The notes below the pieces were generated by a model. The model did not search any database. It was not told the origin of the DNA and worked only from the letters and a program-made list of their open reading frames with translations. From assembly GCA_963639765.1 (NCBI GenBank), contig CAVHXA010000024.1, positions 1-26,662 of the forward strand: a stretch of DNA of 26,662 nt, in the 5' to 3' direction. Within the stretch, counting starts at the first letter, position 1; the number at the start of each line of letters is the position of its first letter. The DNA comes from CAVHXA01 sp963639765 (GTDB lineage Bacteria > Bacillota > Clostridia > Oscillospirales > Oscillospiraceae). Both the position numbers and the translations under genes were made by a program. Below are positions 7,737 to 17,227 of the stretch, piece by piece.

Positions 7737-10700
7737 ATGGAAGCCAAAAAGGAAAACCTGAAAACAAATGATGTCCCATCCCCAACTCTGTTTGTAGGTG
7801 TAGGCGGTACTGGCTGTAAGATTGTTAAGAAGGTTGCGGAACTGTGTGCTCCTGAGGAGAAGGAGAACATTAATTTCCTGTGCTTAGACACCAATGTTAA
7901 CGACTTATCTGAAGTTGCGAGTGCTAAGTCAAAGATTTATTGGATACAAACATCCAATACTCAGACTGTAGGCAATTATTTGGACTATGATGAGGAAGCT
8001 CGTAAAAAATGGTTTCCCAAGAACGCAGTTATGTATGATAAAACCGTGTCTGAAGGTGCGGGGCAGGTTCGTGCAATTTCAAGGTTGGCGTTAAACTCTA
8101 CCATTAAGACCGGTCGCATTCGCCCTCTGTATGACTCTATTGATGATTTATTCCGCAAGACCGGGAAAGAAATGAAACAGGCTATGCGCGTTGTTATTGC
8201 ATCCACGGCTTCCGGTGGTACGGGATCCGGCATTATTTTGCCGCTAAGTATGTTTATCCGTGACTATGTAAAGGAGAAGTATCCAAATACATCCTTAATT
8301 GTTCGTGCTATAGTTTTGCTGCCGGAAACTTTGGACAGTGTTATTGATTCTCAAACAGAGCGCGATAGCCAGGCACGTAATGCCTATGCAACGATAAAGG
8401 AACTGAATGCCTTTATGATGAAGGGCTCGGGATTCATAGACTTGGATGACGATTTGAAGCAGTTTAGCAATTTGCATGTGAATGTCCCTGTTGCAGGCTC
8501 CGATAAGCAAAAGAATTTATCATTGTTGCCTATGGATTTTTGCTTCTTGATGGATGGTCAGGATGCGGAAGACAGTACAATGATTAGTATAGGACAATAT
8601 ATTGAGCAGGCTGGACAAGCGTTGTATGAACAAAATGTGGGTCCTATGCAGAAAAAGGCATTCTCCGTTGAGGATAATATCATCAAGGAAATGACTAAAC
8701 CCGGGAACTATGGCCGCAATCGCTTTGGCGGCATTGGTGCCGGTGTTATCCGCTACCCATATGAAAAGGTGGCTGATTATGTTGCTTATGATCTAGCCAT
8801 CGACAGTATAGGTGGCGAGGGTGAAGCAACAAAATGGACCAAATATGATAATGCAGTGCGAGTTTACAAAGCTGAACAGAAAAAACGCGGAGTCCCTATG
8901 TCCACATGGGATTCAGACGGGAAGGTGTATTGTGACTCTTTGCGCAATGCCAAAGATCCGTTTTCTAAAGATTTAAACAATACTTATGAACTGGATAGTC
9001 TGGATTCTAGAATCAAGCGCTTTAGAAAGGATTTCGAGGATCAGGTATATCGCGTTGTATTGAATGATAAGCGTTTTAATTCGTTGTACAACTCTGCCAA
9101 GCAATGGGAATCCAACCCCTCGTTTGGCGAAGGCGAAAATAAGATTTCTGATGCGATAGACTCCTTGAGGGCTTATCGCGAAGTTGTTGAAGAACGTAGC
9201 AAGGATGGCACCCCCATCGTAGAAGGTATTGTAAACCGTTGGGTAGAAGCACTTTACACCTATGAACAAAAGACGGTTGCAATTAAAGATACTTATAGTA
9301 TTGAATACTTGATGAAAAACCCACAGGGTGAAATAATGCACCCATGTGCGGCTCGTTATGTGCTGTATCGGCTGATGGAAGAATTCGAAAAAGAAGTGAA
9401 ATCTACAAGCCATACTAGGGCAGAAGATACGATTGAAATGTTCAAAAATAAGGAGTATGAGTTCAAGTTTACTAAGGAAAAGACTGTTGGAATAGAAAGC
9501 CTTGGTGACCTTGAAAAGGAGCCTAAACTGTTCGACAAGCTGAAAGGCTATAAAAAGTTGAATGAAGAGGCTAATCAGGATATTCCTGGATATTTTATGG
9601 CATTGGAGGATTATTGCAAGAAAACCGCTGTACATGCAGCTTATGTTAAGGCAAACGCATACATAAAAGAGTTTGCGGTACAATTTGAACAGTTTTTTAA
9701 TACATTTATTTACAAAGTAAAGGATCTTAGCCGCAAGAAAATTGACATGGTTGATGAGCTGAAGTATAAAAAAGGTGATTCGTATGTCAATATTTGTGCA
9801 ACCGAAGAGTTGTTGCAGGAATTGAGCAAATACTCCCTGCAGAAGGCACAGAAGGAAACCACCATGCTTAATTCCGAAATTAATGGCGGTATAATTGATG
9901 CAGTTAAGAACAATGCCATATTTAAGATGGAGGTCGAAAACGCCGGAGGCAGTTACATAGAAGAGGATCGTCGTGTTAACATATTTGATGATATTCTTAT
10001 GGGGTATTTCAAAAAGAGCGTTCGCGAGAAGTGCGACGATATAGATCTCGACATTATCGGAGCCATAGAATTGGAACAGCGACTTAAGGAACGTATTCGA
10101 CTGCACAGTGAAAACGGTGACGATACTCAAGTTTTTGAGCAGATATCGGTTGAAGATGTAAAGCGGCGCATTGTGGAAGTGGTTGCTATGGGCACTCGTA
10201 TAGCAGCACCTTCAATACAGCGCGTAACCAACGAAGAACCGCGGGAAATAAAAGTTTGTGCTTATAATAAGACACTGTTGGATAATCGTAAGTTCAGAGT
10301 TAAAGACTTGATGCCTAATGGGGAGGCGGTTGATACTGTATCAAAATACGAGATACATTTTTATAATGCCTTGTACAATCTTACTCCAGACAAATTGAAA
10401 AAATTTGCGGCACCGTTTGAAACTGAAACCGGCAAAAAGAACGGTGGTACCTATCATAGAGCTTATAGCGACTATTCTCGCCTTATCGGCCCGGATTCTA
10501 CCAAGAATGCCGCTATTTCAACTCATATTGACAAAGCCTGGGATTCTATCAAGAGCATGCCTGAACTGGACTTTGAATATCAGCGCCAGGTTATTAGAAA
10601 GGTACACAAAGCGTTTATCTATGGTTTGATTCACAATGCAATTCAGCAGCGACCTTTGTCGGCTGTTGCAAATGGCAAGAAGGTGTTTTTGTATCGTGAC

Positions 10701-11453
10701 TCTGATAATCGAGATGTGGAATTGACTGTGCCAAACGGTACTTTATGTGACGAATTCTATGAAATCCTGGACGCATTGTATGTCAATTCAAAGGTTGTTG
10801 AGGATATTAACCTTATTAAGAGCCGTAAGAGAGCTATGAGTGAGGCTAAGAACTGCAATTACGAGAATACTGAGTTCTTCCGTGATATGGCTAAGTTCAA
10901 CTTACTGCGCGTAATTCATGGATTGGAGAATCCTCATCAGTATGATACCTGCGACGGTACTCAACAGAGCGTGGAAAATCTGAAGGAAAAATTGCGTGAA
11001 AATAAAGAAAGAAGGGTAAAACAAGAGAAAAACTGGAATCCTGCAGAACGTTTGGATGATGGCGAGCTTTATGTTGAAAACCCGTCTAGCTTGTTTACTA
11101 TTCCTTTAATGTATTACTGCACGTTGCCTAATTCTGGACGCTATATCTCGGAGATTACGGCGATGGTTGAAGCGGTTATAGATGTATTTCGCGAGGAGTA
11201 CTCAAAGTGGGAAAAGTCAGAGGATGCCAAGTTTGTACTTTGTACTCGACTAACTGATGAACTGAATCTTCTTAAGAGACAGTATCATTTATTTGTGGAA
11301 TATCTGCGTGCACCTGCTGCAAATGAGAACCCCGTAATTGATATCATACAAAGAAAGATTCGCGATGAAATAATGTCTGCTCCGGAGCCGGAGGATTATG
11401 AGGCATTGTTGGATAAAGTCGCACAAGAATTTAAGGAAGGCGAGAAAGTTTGA
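7737..11453 (+). CDS. Large tubulin/FtsZ-like protein (Tubulin_2 type)
   Basis: The product is 1238 aa, starting at ATG 7737 with GGAGGAG at 7722-7728. The N-terminal third looks like a tubulin/FtsZ-superfamily GTPase. It begins with a strand and glycine loop FVGVGGTGCKIVKKV (about residues 20-34, compare FtsZ GVGGGG) and has the superfamily signature SGGTGSG near residues 160-166, followed by a helix. This matches Pfam 'Tubulin like' proteins rather than cell-division FtsZ. The remaining ~850 residues are charged and mostly alpha-helical, with no recognised domain, no signal peptide and no TM helix, so the protein is cytoplasmic. FtsZ itself is about 350-400 aa, so this is a very long version. 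I could not place a confident T7 catalytic loop (NxDxxD), so polymer-coupled GTP hydrolysis is not assured. The next gene follows after 19 bases. I infer a filament or scaffold at the core of the system. Confidence 0.85.
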   Translation: MEAKKENLKTNDVPSPTLFVGVGGTGCKIVKKVAELCAPEEKENINFLCLDTNVNDLSEVASAKSKIYWIQTSNTQTVGNYLDYDEEARKKWFPKNAVMYDKTVSEGAGQVRAISRLALNSTIKTGRIRPLYDSIDDLFRKTGKEMKQAMRVVIASTASGGTGSGIILPLSMFIRDYVKEKYPNTSLIVRAIVLLPETLDSVIDSQTERDSQARNAYATIKELNAFMMKGSGFIDLDDDLKQFSNLHVNVPVAGSDKQKNLSLLPMDFCFLMDGQDAEDSTMISIGQYIEQAGQALYEQNVGPMQKKAFSVEDNIIKEMTKPGNYGRNRFGGIGAGVIRYPYEKVADYVAYDLAIDSIGGEGEATKWTKYDNAVRVYKAEQKKRGVPMSTWDSDGKVYCDSLRNAKDPFSKDLNNTYELDSLDSRIKRFRKDFEDQVYRVVLNDKRFNSLYNSAKQWESNPSFGEGENKISDAIDSLRAYREVVEERSKDGTPIVEGIVNRWVEALYTYEQKTVAIKDTYSIEYLMKNPQGEIMHPCAARYVLYRLMEEFEKEVKSTSHTRAEDTIEMFKNKEYEFKFTKEKTVGIESLGDLEKEPKLFDKLKGYKKLNEEANQDIPGYFMALEDYCKKTAVHAAYVKANAYIKEFAVQFEQFFNTFIYKVKDLSRKKIDMVDELKYKKGDSYVNICATEELLQELSKYSLQKAQKETTMLNSEINGGIIDAVKNNAIFKMEVENAGGSYIEEDRRVNIFDDILMGYFKKSVREKCDDIDLDIIGAIELEQRLKERIRLHSENGDDTQVFEQISVEDVKRRIVEVVAMGTRIAAPSIQRVTNEEPREIKVCAYNKTLLDNRKFRVKDLMPNGEAVDTVSKYEIHFYNALYNLTPDKLKKFAAPFETETGKKNGGTYHRAYSDYSRLIGPDSTKNAAISTHIDKAWDSIKSMPELDFEYQRQVIRKVHKAFIYGLIHNAIQQRPLSAVANGKKVFLYRDSDNRDVELTVPNGTLCDEFYEILDALYVNSKVVEDINLIKSRKRAMSEAKNCNYENTEFFRDMAKFNLLRVIHGLENPHQYDTCDGTQQSVENLKEKLRENKERRVKQEKNWNPAERLDDGELYVENPSSLFTIPLMYYCTLPNSGRYISEITAMVEAVIDVFREEYSKWEKSEDAKFVLCTRLTDELNLLKRQYHLFVEYLRAPAANENPVIDIIQRKIRDEIMSAPEPEDYEALLDKVAQEFKEGEKV

Positions 11454-11472
11454 CTATTAACAAGAAACGGAG

Positions 11473-13572
11473 ATGAGTGGTTTGTTTACAGTTTTAATAG
11501 CCGAAAAAAAGCATATTGATGCCATATTGCAGGAAAACAAGCTGTTTTTCGAGCCGTTTCTGGAGAGCAAAGAACTAGCGTTTTGCTATTGGAATCCTAT
11601 GGGACAGAATCTTATGGATTCTGTCCCAGGGCTCTTAGATGCAGTTGGAAGCAGGAAAAACTGGCGAGCGGTTATAATTAATAATTATACAATACAGTCT
11701 TCGAAAAATCGTAATCCATTTGATGTTGTAGACCACAGAGCTCTTGATGTATTGACTGTGCCTAATCGCCAGCCCAACGAGAACAAATCACTGGAAGAGT
11801 GGGAGAATGAGTGGAAAGAGTATTACAGCGCTCTGACTGCTGAAAAGGAAACCACCTACCAAGGCGCTTTGAATCATCCTCTACAAAAGCTGGTTACATG
11901 GCTCTGCTTTAAGCAAGAAGATTACATATATCGCGATGTTAAAGAAAAGCAGGATGCTAACGACTGGGCGATGGAAATGCTTGGTAGAGAAGATCTGAAG
12001 CCGGGTGCAATTTTGGAAATGCTTGAACGTGATCAGTATAGACGTGAGTTGCGCATGAAGGAGAGTATTCGCAGAGAATTCTTAGGAGATAAGTATCTGA
12101 ATATCGCATATCCTTCAGAGGTGTATTGTATTTCACCCCGCTCGGCGGAAAGAAATTACTTTGATCCCGATGCTTATTGGACGGTACATCGAGATAGCGA
12201 ATACTCATCATTCGTGGATAGAAATATGTACTTTGACCGCATGCGTTTCATGGTATTTGATATGCTTGCGCGTTCACACAGAAATTTCAGAACGGATTAT
12301 ATCCGCTTCCTGGCTTCGACACTGATCTTTATTTCTAATCCGATACCTAGCAGCGCGATGCAGGCGCGTCGTTTATATAGCCTGGAAGCTGAAACGGATG
12401 ATACCCCGCTGTGTACTATGGTAACATCCTATGATAGAAAACTTGCAGCTACATACGACGTTATTGAAAATGAGGTTGATAGAATCCGCAGTGAAATACC
12501 TGGTGAATTAACAGACAAAGATGCTGAGGCACTTTTTTGTACATCAAATGAGATAACGGTGACCTTAGACGAATCATGCGATCAGGATAAAATAACTGCG
12601 GAAGAAGATTATGGTTTATCTTTCGATTGCCCGGAGGATGAAAAAAACAAATGGAACCGTGATTTCCGGGCATCGGAAGATGCTTTGGCATATATCACTA
12701 AGCAGCAATTGCGCTCTATTAGGAAAAGCGTTAGTCGATTGCATGCCTCGTGCGAGATTAGCGATGCTAACATCAGCCGATTGACTCCACTACAAATAGA
12801 AGATATTCGTGAATATACAGATGCTGCTGAGGATGACATGGTGTTATCAATCCCGACCAATATTGAAGATGGTTCTTTGCACAAGCAGCTTTTGGAAAAA
12901 GAAGCTGCAAAAGTTAAAAAGGTGATTGGACGACGAATGACAAAAAGAACCACCGTAATTCTGAGCACGATATGCTTGGGCATCCTCATCATATGCTTTA
13001 TGCCGTTCATTTTTTCTAATAAAGCTACGAATCAAGCGATAACGACTGCAATTATTTTAGGCGTAGGCATGTGCGGAGCTTTGGCAGTAATCATGTTGAT
13101 TTCGCTGTTTTTTCTGCGTAGCTCTGTTACAAATGCTGTAAGAACTTACAATAATATTGCAGATGAAGTTTTAAACAGCATCAAGTTATCTATGAAAAAA
13201 TACTCAAAATATCTTACCGCAGTTTGCAATGTTCGCCGTGGCCATGCAGTTCAGAACTATGCTGAAAAAAATGTGGATATGTATACAAAAAGCTTGCGTA
13301 TAAGGAAAAAACATCAGGAGGACATTCGAAAAAAACGCGCACTGCTTGAGGAAAACTACAAAGATTACCTTGGAGATAGCACTTGCTGCGATGAAACGAT
13401 GTCTCGTCCGTATGAATACGATTTTGACCAGGCGACGGAATATGCTTATCCTGCGCCATTCCTTGCTGGGGATTGTAGACAGATTGAGTTTATCAGTAAG
13501 GGTAACTACGTAACGGTTCCGTCAAGCTATGTGAAGGGCCTTTTGGTAAGGATGGAGGAAATTTATGAATAA
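11473..13572 (+). CDS. Two-TM protein with long cytoplasmic N-terminus, unknown
   Basis: The product is 699 aa. ATG 11473 directly abuts ACGGAG, which is too close for a normal ribosome site, so TTG 11482 (three codons in, with a 9-base gap) may be the true start. The N-terminal ~485 residues are soluble and mixed alpha/beta, beginning with a strand like LFTVLIAEKKHIDAIL. Two adjacent TM helices lie at about 492-514 (ILSTICLGILIICFMPF) and 519-547, joined by a short loop. A basic helical or coiled-coil region follows to about 640. Both termini are predicted cytoplasmic. I recognise no family. Its stop overlaps the next start by 8 bases (ATGAATAA), so the two are translationally coupled and the products probably act together. 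It may tether the tubulin-like filament to the membrane. Confidence 0.7.
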   Translation: MSGLFTVLIAEKKHIDAILQENKLFFEPFLESKELAFCYWNPMGQNLMDSVPGLLDAVGSRKNWRAVIINNYTIQSSKNRNPFDVVDHRALDVLTVPNRQPNENKSLEEWENEWKEYYSALTAEKETTYQGALNHPLQKLVTWLCFKQEDYIYRDVKEKQDANDWAMEMLGREDLKPGAILEMLERDQYRRELRMKESIRREFLGDKYLNIAYPSEVYCISPRSAERNYFDPDAYWTVHRDSEYSSFVDRNMYFDRMRFMVFDMLARSHRNFRTDYIRFLASTLIFISNPIPSSAMQARRLYSLEAETDDTPLCTMVTSYDRKLAATYDVIENEVDRIRSEIPGELTDKDAEALFCTSNEITVTLDESCDQDKITAEEDYGLSFDCPEDEKNKWNRDFRASEDALAYITKQQLRSIRKSVSRLHASCEISDANISRLTPLQIEDIREYTDAAEDDMVLSIPTNIEDGSLHKQLLEKEAAKVKKVIGRRMTKRTTVILSTICLGILIICFMPFIFSNKATNQAITTAIILGVGMCGALAVIMLISLFFLRSSVTNAVRTYNNIADEVLNSIKLSMKKYSKYLTAVCNVRRGHAVQNYAEKNVDMYTKSLRIRKKHQEDIRKKRALLEENYKDYLGDSTCCDETMSRPYEYDFDQATEYAYPAPFLAGDCRQIEFISKGNYVTVPSSYVKGLLVRMEEIYE

Positions 13573-16500
13573 TAGAGTCAAGTTTTTTATACAACTGGCA
13601 ATATCATTCCTTCCATTTATATTATTTGTTTTTTTAAACAGTAAAGCAAATGTGCAAAAGGAAAAGCGAAACAGGCAATACCCGATGCCTGTTGTGGCGG
13701 TGATTTATTGCGTATTACTGGCGATATTCTTTAATCGGCTATCGACGATTTATGTGGATGGTTTCTTAAGACTTATTGATTTGCTTGAAGAATCAAACAT
13801 TGGGCTGAATTCAATTCTTAATAGCCTTGCCGTTTCTGAACGGACATCGGATTTAGCGGGAGCATATTCAAACTTGATCGTATATCTTAAGCTGGTTTTA
13901 TTCAATACTGTAGGACTTTTGGTATATGTAATTATTAAACGCGTGCTGACTTTGATTTTAGCCAAAGTTAAAGTCCCGAGGGATACTTTCATAAGCTCCA
14001 TAGTGGAAGTGTTTTACTACTATGATGAAACAAATGATAATTGGTACATAAAAGAGCACTATGGTCAGGCTCGTACATTTATGAAGACGGCTTATTACGG
14101 TTGCTGCTTTGTCTCTGGACTGGCACTTCTGATTTCTTGCGATCTCTGTTTGAAAAACTTAGTGGTCGCACCCTTCTATCCGGTATTTGCGCTTATTATC
14201 ATTGGAGAGATAGCGTTCTTTATTGATGGACTCAACGTCGAAGACTGCAAATCAAATCTTAATATGCAGTCTGATAATTCTCGGCACATGGCCATGTATG
14301 CCCTTTTGAGAAAACCTCTGCGTAATTTGTTTGGCGACAAACTTTCAACAGAAGGCACTACTGTCAACAACGGAGGCACAGTAGGAGGCGCGATTGAGGA
14401 TGTTTTGATGGGTATTGAACGCGAGGGCGGGCATATAGGCAAAAACTACGCTATGTTTATACGCCGAAAAATGGACATGGGTTTAAAACCTAATGTGGAT
14501 TATATTCGCTGTGGATATGACTTGTCTGTTGGCAAAAGCCTACTATTCAACACTCCGTTTTACGACAAACTGAATCCATATGTCTTTTATGCAATGAATA
14601 GAAAATTGCTTACAGGCGGAAAAGTATTGATAGTACTAGGACGCCACGGCATTGAAGAGGACTTGCAGCAATGGATATCATCGGGGATGAAAGCGGTTTC
14701 AAATGTTCCAGATCTTTGGGAAATATCCGTTCTTTCAGATAAAAAGATGAATGAAGATAATTTACCGGATATTGGAATTATCCCTCATTCAGGAGTCCAT
14801 GACCTTAATATTCACAAGAATATCCTGCCTTTTTTACGCAAGGTTTCCTTTGTGATGATAATAGAACCGTCCAGATTGGTAACCACAGCACAGGTAGGAT
14901 TGAATCTTCTGATTAAGTGTTGTGGGCAGGAGAAACAAATTACATTTTGCTCGGTAGATCGTAATTGCGATGGACTGGTTGATGCTCTGTCTCACATTCT
15001 GATGACAAATATTACCGAGGTTTCTGCAACGGAATATCCCCATGGCATGAGTTCATACATGTATTGGACTGCAGACGATGATTATACGCAGCATCGTATC
15101 ATGACCGGCATAACAAGGTACCTTGGCATGGGCACAGAGCTTTCAATGGTGGCTCTCAAAAATCAGGTTGAGAAAACTATTTGGTATGGTGGAGAGAAAT
15201 ATCCGGTAAAGGATGCTCACTGGATCGCCAAGCAATACTATTATGATTTGTTGGATTACGCAGGGTTGCCTACCAATCAGGAAACATTCGATAAATGCTT
15301 TAAGGCATCGTTCAATATGTGCGACGAGAGGGTTAGTGATTATTCGTTCATTACGGTTGAGGATGATAGAAATAATCTGTTTGAAACAAGGCGAAATTAC
15401 GCTACTATTGCTGAGAAACAGGGCTTTGTCAATGTAATTTCATCTGAGTATATGTTGCGGGAGTATATGTCTGCTAATCCGGAACTGTTTATGGCAGATG
15501 CTAAGGCAATTCCATATATTATTGCGGATTACGCTCGTACCAAAAGAAATGCCATTTTATCATTGTGCTTATTGATGTGCGTTGACTTGGTAAAGCAAGA
15601 GCTTTTGCAGCGGCAAATGGATATGCTGAATATTAGTACAAACGATCCTGTCAGTGAGATTTGGAAGGAAGTTTGTGCCGTCTTTGGTGGCGAATCTGCA
15701 AGTAACGGAACGGAGACGCAAATCCTTTCTGTTAAAACACATGACGGCAAGATTGTGCAGTTTGAAAAAGATTATACTATTCTTTTCAAACGCATGTACA
15801 ATGGCGAAACTGGTAAGTTCGAAAGCGCTTACGTAATAGAAAACGAAGACTTTGCCCATATTATTCTGGATGATTTGCAGAATGCCAGCTATATTGCCGA
15901 ACAAGAAAGTAAGGACTTTTATATTGGCACGGAGCTTAAGGGACACGTTTACCAAAAGTATATGCCGGGTCAACTCTTTACTTTGAATGGAAAGTATTAT
16001 GAGATGGTGTCTACTACAACAGACAATCGTATTCTTGTCCGCCGTGCATCAGAGCATATTGACGGTCGATTAGCGTATCGACAGGTTAGAAATTATATAA
16101 TCCACCATCTAAAAAATTCCGAGACTATGGGTGCACTAAAGTCGATAAATGATATTGGTGTTCATTATCAGCTAGCAGATTTCAGCGTGGACACGCCGGG
16201 CTATTGGAAACTGCATGCCTACAATGATTTTGATAATGGTGTATTGGTAAATGTAAACGGAGTGCCTACTCGTAATTACCACCATAAGCATATACTGAAA
16301 CTTGATTTCTCTAAATTTGGCGACGCCTTTACCGATTCAGTAAGGATGACGCTGACAAACCTTCTGAATGAAGCATTTGTTACTCTATTTGCGGATAATC
16401 AGGCATTTATCTCTGCTGTAACGGCGGGCAAGTATGATGCACCTTTAACTTACAGCCTTGAGCTTGAAGAAGATGCTGAAAATTCTGAGAAATGCATATT

Positions 16501-17227
16501 CATCATTGAAGATAGCCAGTTGGATATTGGCTTATTGATTGCTGTAGAACGTAATATCAGCCGCATTTTGCAGATTATATCGGATTATCTTACATGGAAT
16601 GATGAGCAGATAGAAGAGAGCATTCGTAAACAGAATGAACCTGAAAAGGAAAGGATTTCCGACAAGTTCGATGTCTATGAGAAAGAATCTCAGTCGGAAG
16701 AGAAAAAAGGTCTCTTTGCAAAGATAAAAAATTGGTTTAAAACGCTGATTGAGAAAATCAAGGGGTTGTTCAAAAAGAAAGGAAAAATCGAACAGGGTGA
16801 ACCGGAAGACGGGATGACCCCAAAACAGAAAAAGAAGGCCGAACGCGAGGCAGAAAAAGCGGCTAAGAAGGCCGAACGTGAGGCAAGAAAAGCGCAAAAG
16901 CAAGAGGAAAAGCTTCGTAAAAAGCAAGAAAGGGCTGCTAAAAAAATGACGGAGATTGCTGAAAAGCCTGCGGTAGACGAAGCAGACAATACAGCAACCG
17001 ACGATGATGAAAGTATAAACGTTGGAACTGACAGCAAAATTGTTGCAGAAAGTGAGAATAAGACCGACAATGAAAAAGGTACCGTTGAGATCGAATCATC
17101 AGAAGTATCCGCGAATGCTGCAACGGAAACGGCCATAAACGATACGGAATTAAGCAAAATCCAAACGAATGGGCAAAGTGAAACCGCCGAAGAAGGAAAC
17201 GAAGGCGAGGGGAATGAGAATGCGTGA
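13565..17227 (+). CDS. 1220-aa multi-TM protein with a GKS motif and Lys-rich tail, unknown
   Basis: The start ATG 13565 overlaps the previous stop and has GGATGGAGG ahead of it. Five TM helices are likely in the first ~220 residues (about 7-24, 41-60, 103-130, 173-195 and 198-220). A large cytoplasmic region follows. Near residues 315-325 is GYDLSVGKSLLFNTPFYDKL, resembling a P-loop but with one residue too many before GKS. About 110 residues later come FVMIIEPSR and then DRNCDGLVDALSHIL. The order faintly recalls a degenerate helicase-type ATPase (motif I, a changed motif II, motif III), but I do not claim ATPase activity. The C-terminal ~180 residues are low-complexity: a KKAEREA/KQEEKLRKK coiled coil and then an acidic Glu/Thr/Ser tail. 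I recognise no family. It is coupled to both neighbours by overlapping start and stop codons. Confidence 0.7.
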   Translation: MNNRVKFFIQLAISFLPFILFVFLNSKANVQKEKRNRQYPMPVVAVIYCVLLAIFFNRLSTIYVDGFLRLIDLLEESNIGLNSILNSLAVSERTSDLAGAYSNLIVYLKLVLFNTVGLLVYVIIKRVLTLILAKVKVPRDTFISSIVEVFYYYDETNDNWYIKEHYGQARTFMKTAYYGCCFVSGLALLISCDLCLKNLVVAPFYPVFALIIIGEIAFFIDGLNVEDCKSNLNMQSDNSRHMAMYALLRKPLRNLFGDKLSTEGTTVNNGGTVGGAIEDVLMGIEREGGHIGKNYAMFIRRKMDMGLKPNVDYIRCGYDLSVGKSLLFNTPFYDKLNPYVFYAMNRKLLTGGKVLIVLGRHGIEEDLQQWISSGMKAVSNVPDLWEISVLSDKKMNEDNLPDIGIIPHSGVHDLNIHKNILPFLRKVSFVMIIEPSRLVTTAQVGLNLLIKCCGQEKQITFCSVDRNCDGLVDALSHILMTNITEVSATEYPHGMSSYMYWTADDDYTQHRIMTGITRYLGMGTELSMVALKNQVEKTIWYGGEKYPVKDAHWIAKQYYYDLLDYAGLPTNQETFDKCFKASFNMCDERVSDYSFITVEDDRNNLFETRRNYATIAEKQGFVNVISSEYMLREYMSANPELFMADAKAIPYIIADYARTKRNAILSLCLLMCVDLVKQELLQRQMDMLNISTNDPVSEIWKEVCAVFGGESASNGTETQILSVKTHDGKIVQFEKDYTILFKRMYNGETGKFESAYVIENEDFAHIILDDLQNASYIAEQESKDFYIGTELKGHVYQKYMPGQLFTLNGKYYEMVSTTTDNRILVRRASEHIDGRLAYRQVRNYIIHHLKNSETMGALKSINDIGVHYQLADFSVDTPGYWKLHAYNDFDNGVLVNVNGVPTRNYHHKHILKLDFSKFGDAFTDSVRMTLTNLLNEAFVTLFADNQAFISAVTAGKYDAPLTYSLELEEDAENSEKCIFIIEDSQLDIGLLIAVERNISRILQIISDYLTWNDEQIEESIRKQNEPEKERISDKFDVYEKESQSEEKKGLFAKIKNWFKTLIEKIKGLFKKKGKIEQGEPEDGMTPKQKKKAEREAEKAAKKAEREARKAQKQEEKLRKKQERAAKKMTEIAEKPAVDEADNTATDDDESINVGTDSKIVAESENKTDNEKGTVEIESSEVSANAATETAINDTELSKIQTNGQSETAEEGNEGEGNENA

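Noticed and set aside
8973..10130. A 385-codon open frame on the minus strand
   Set aside because: It lies wholly inside the tubulin-like gene on the opposite strand, has no ribosome site, and its Phe/Ile/Cys-rich composition is that of an antisense shadow.
14512..14541. Walker A P-loop in the 1220-aa protein
   Set aside because: GYDLSVGKS has five rather than four residues between G and GKS and no clear Walker B follows, so an ATPase call is not supported.
16690..17157. 155-codon and 131-codon minus-strand frames
   Set aside because: Antisense shadows of the Lys/Glu-rich tail of the 1220-aa protein; the Phe/Leu/Ser composition is the mirror of Lys/Glu codons.
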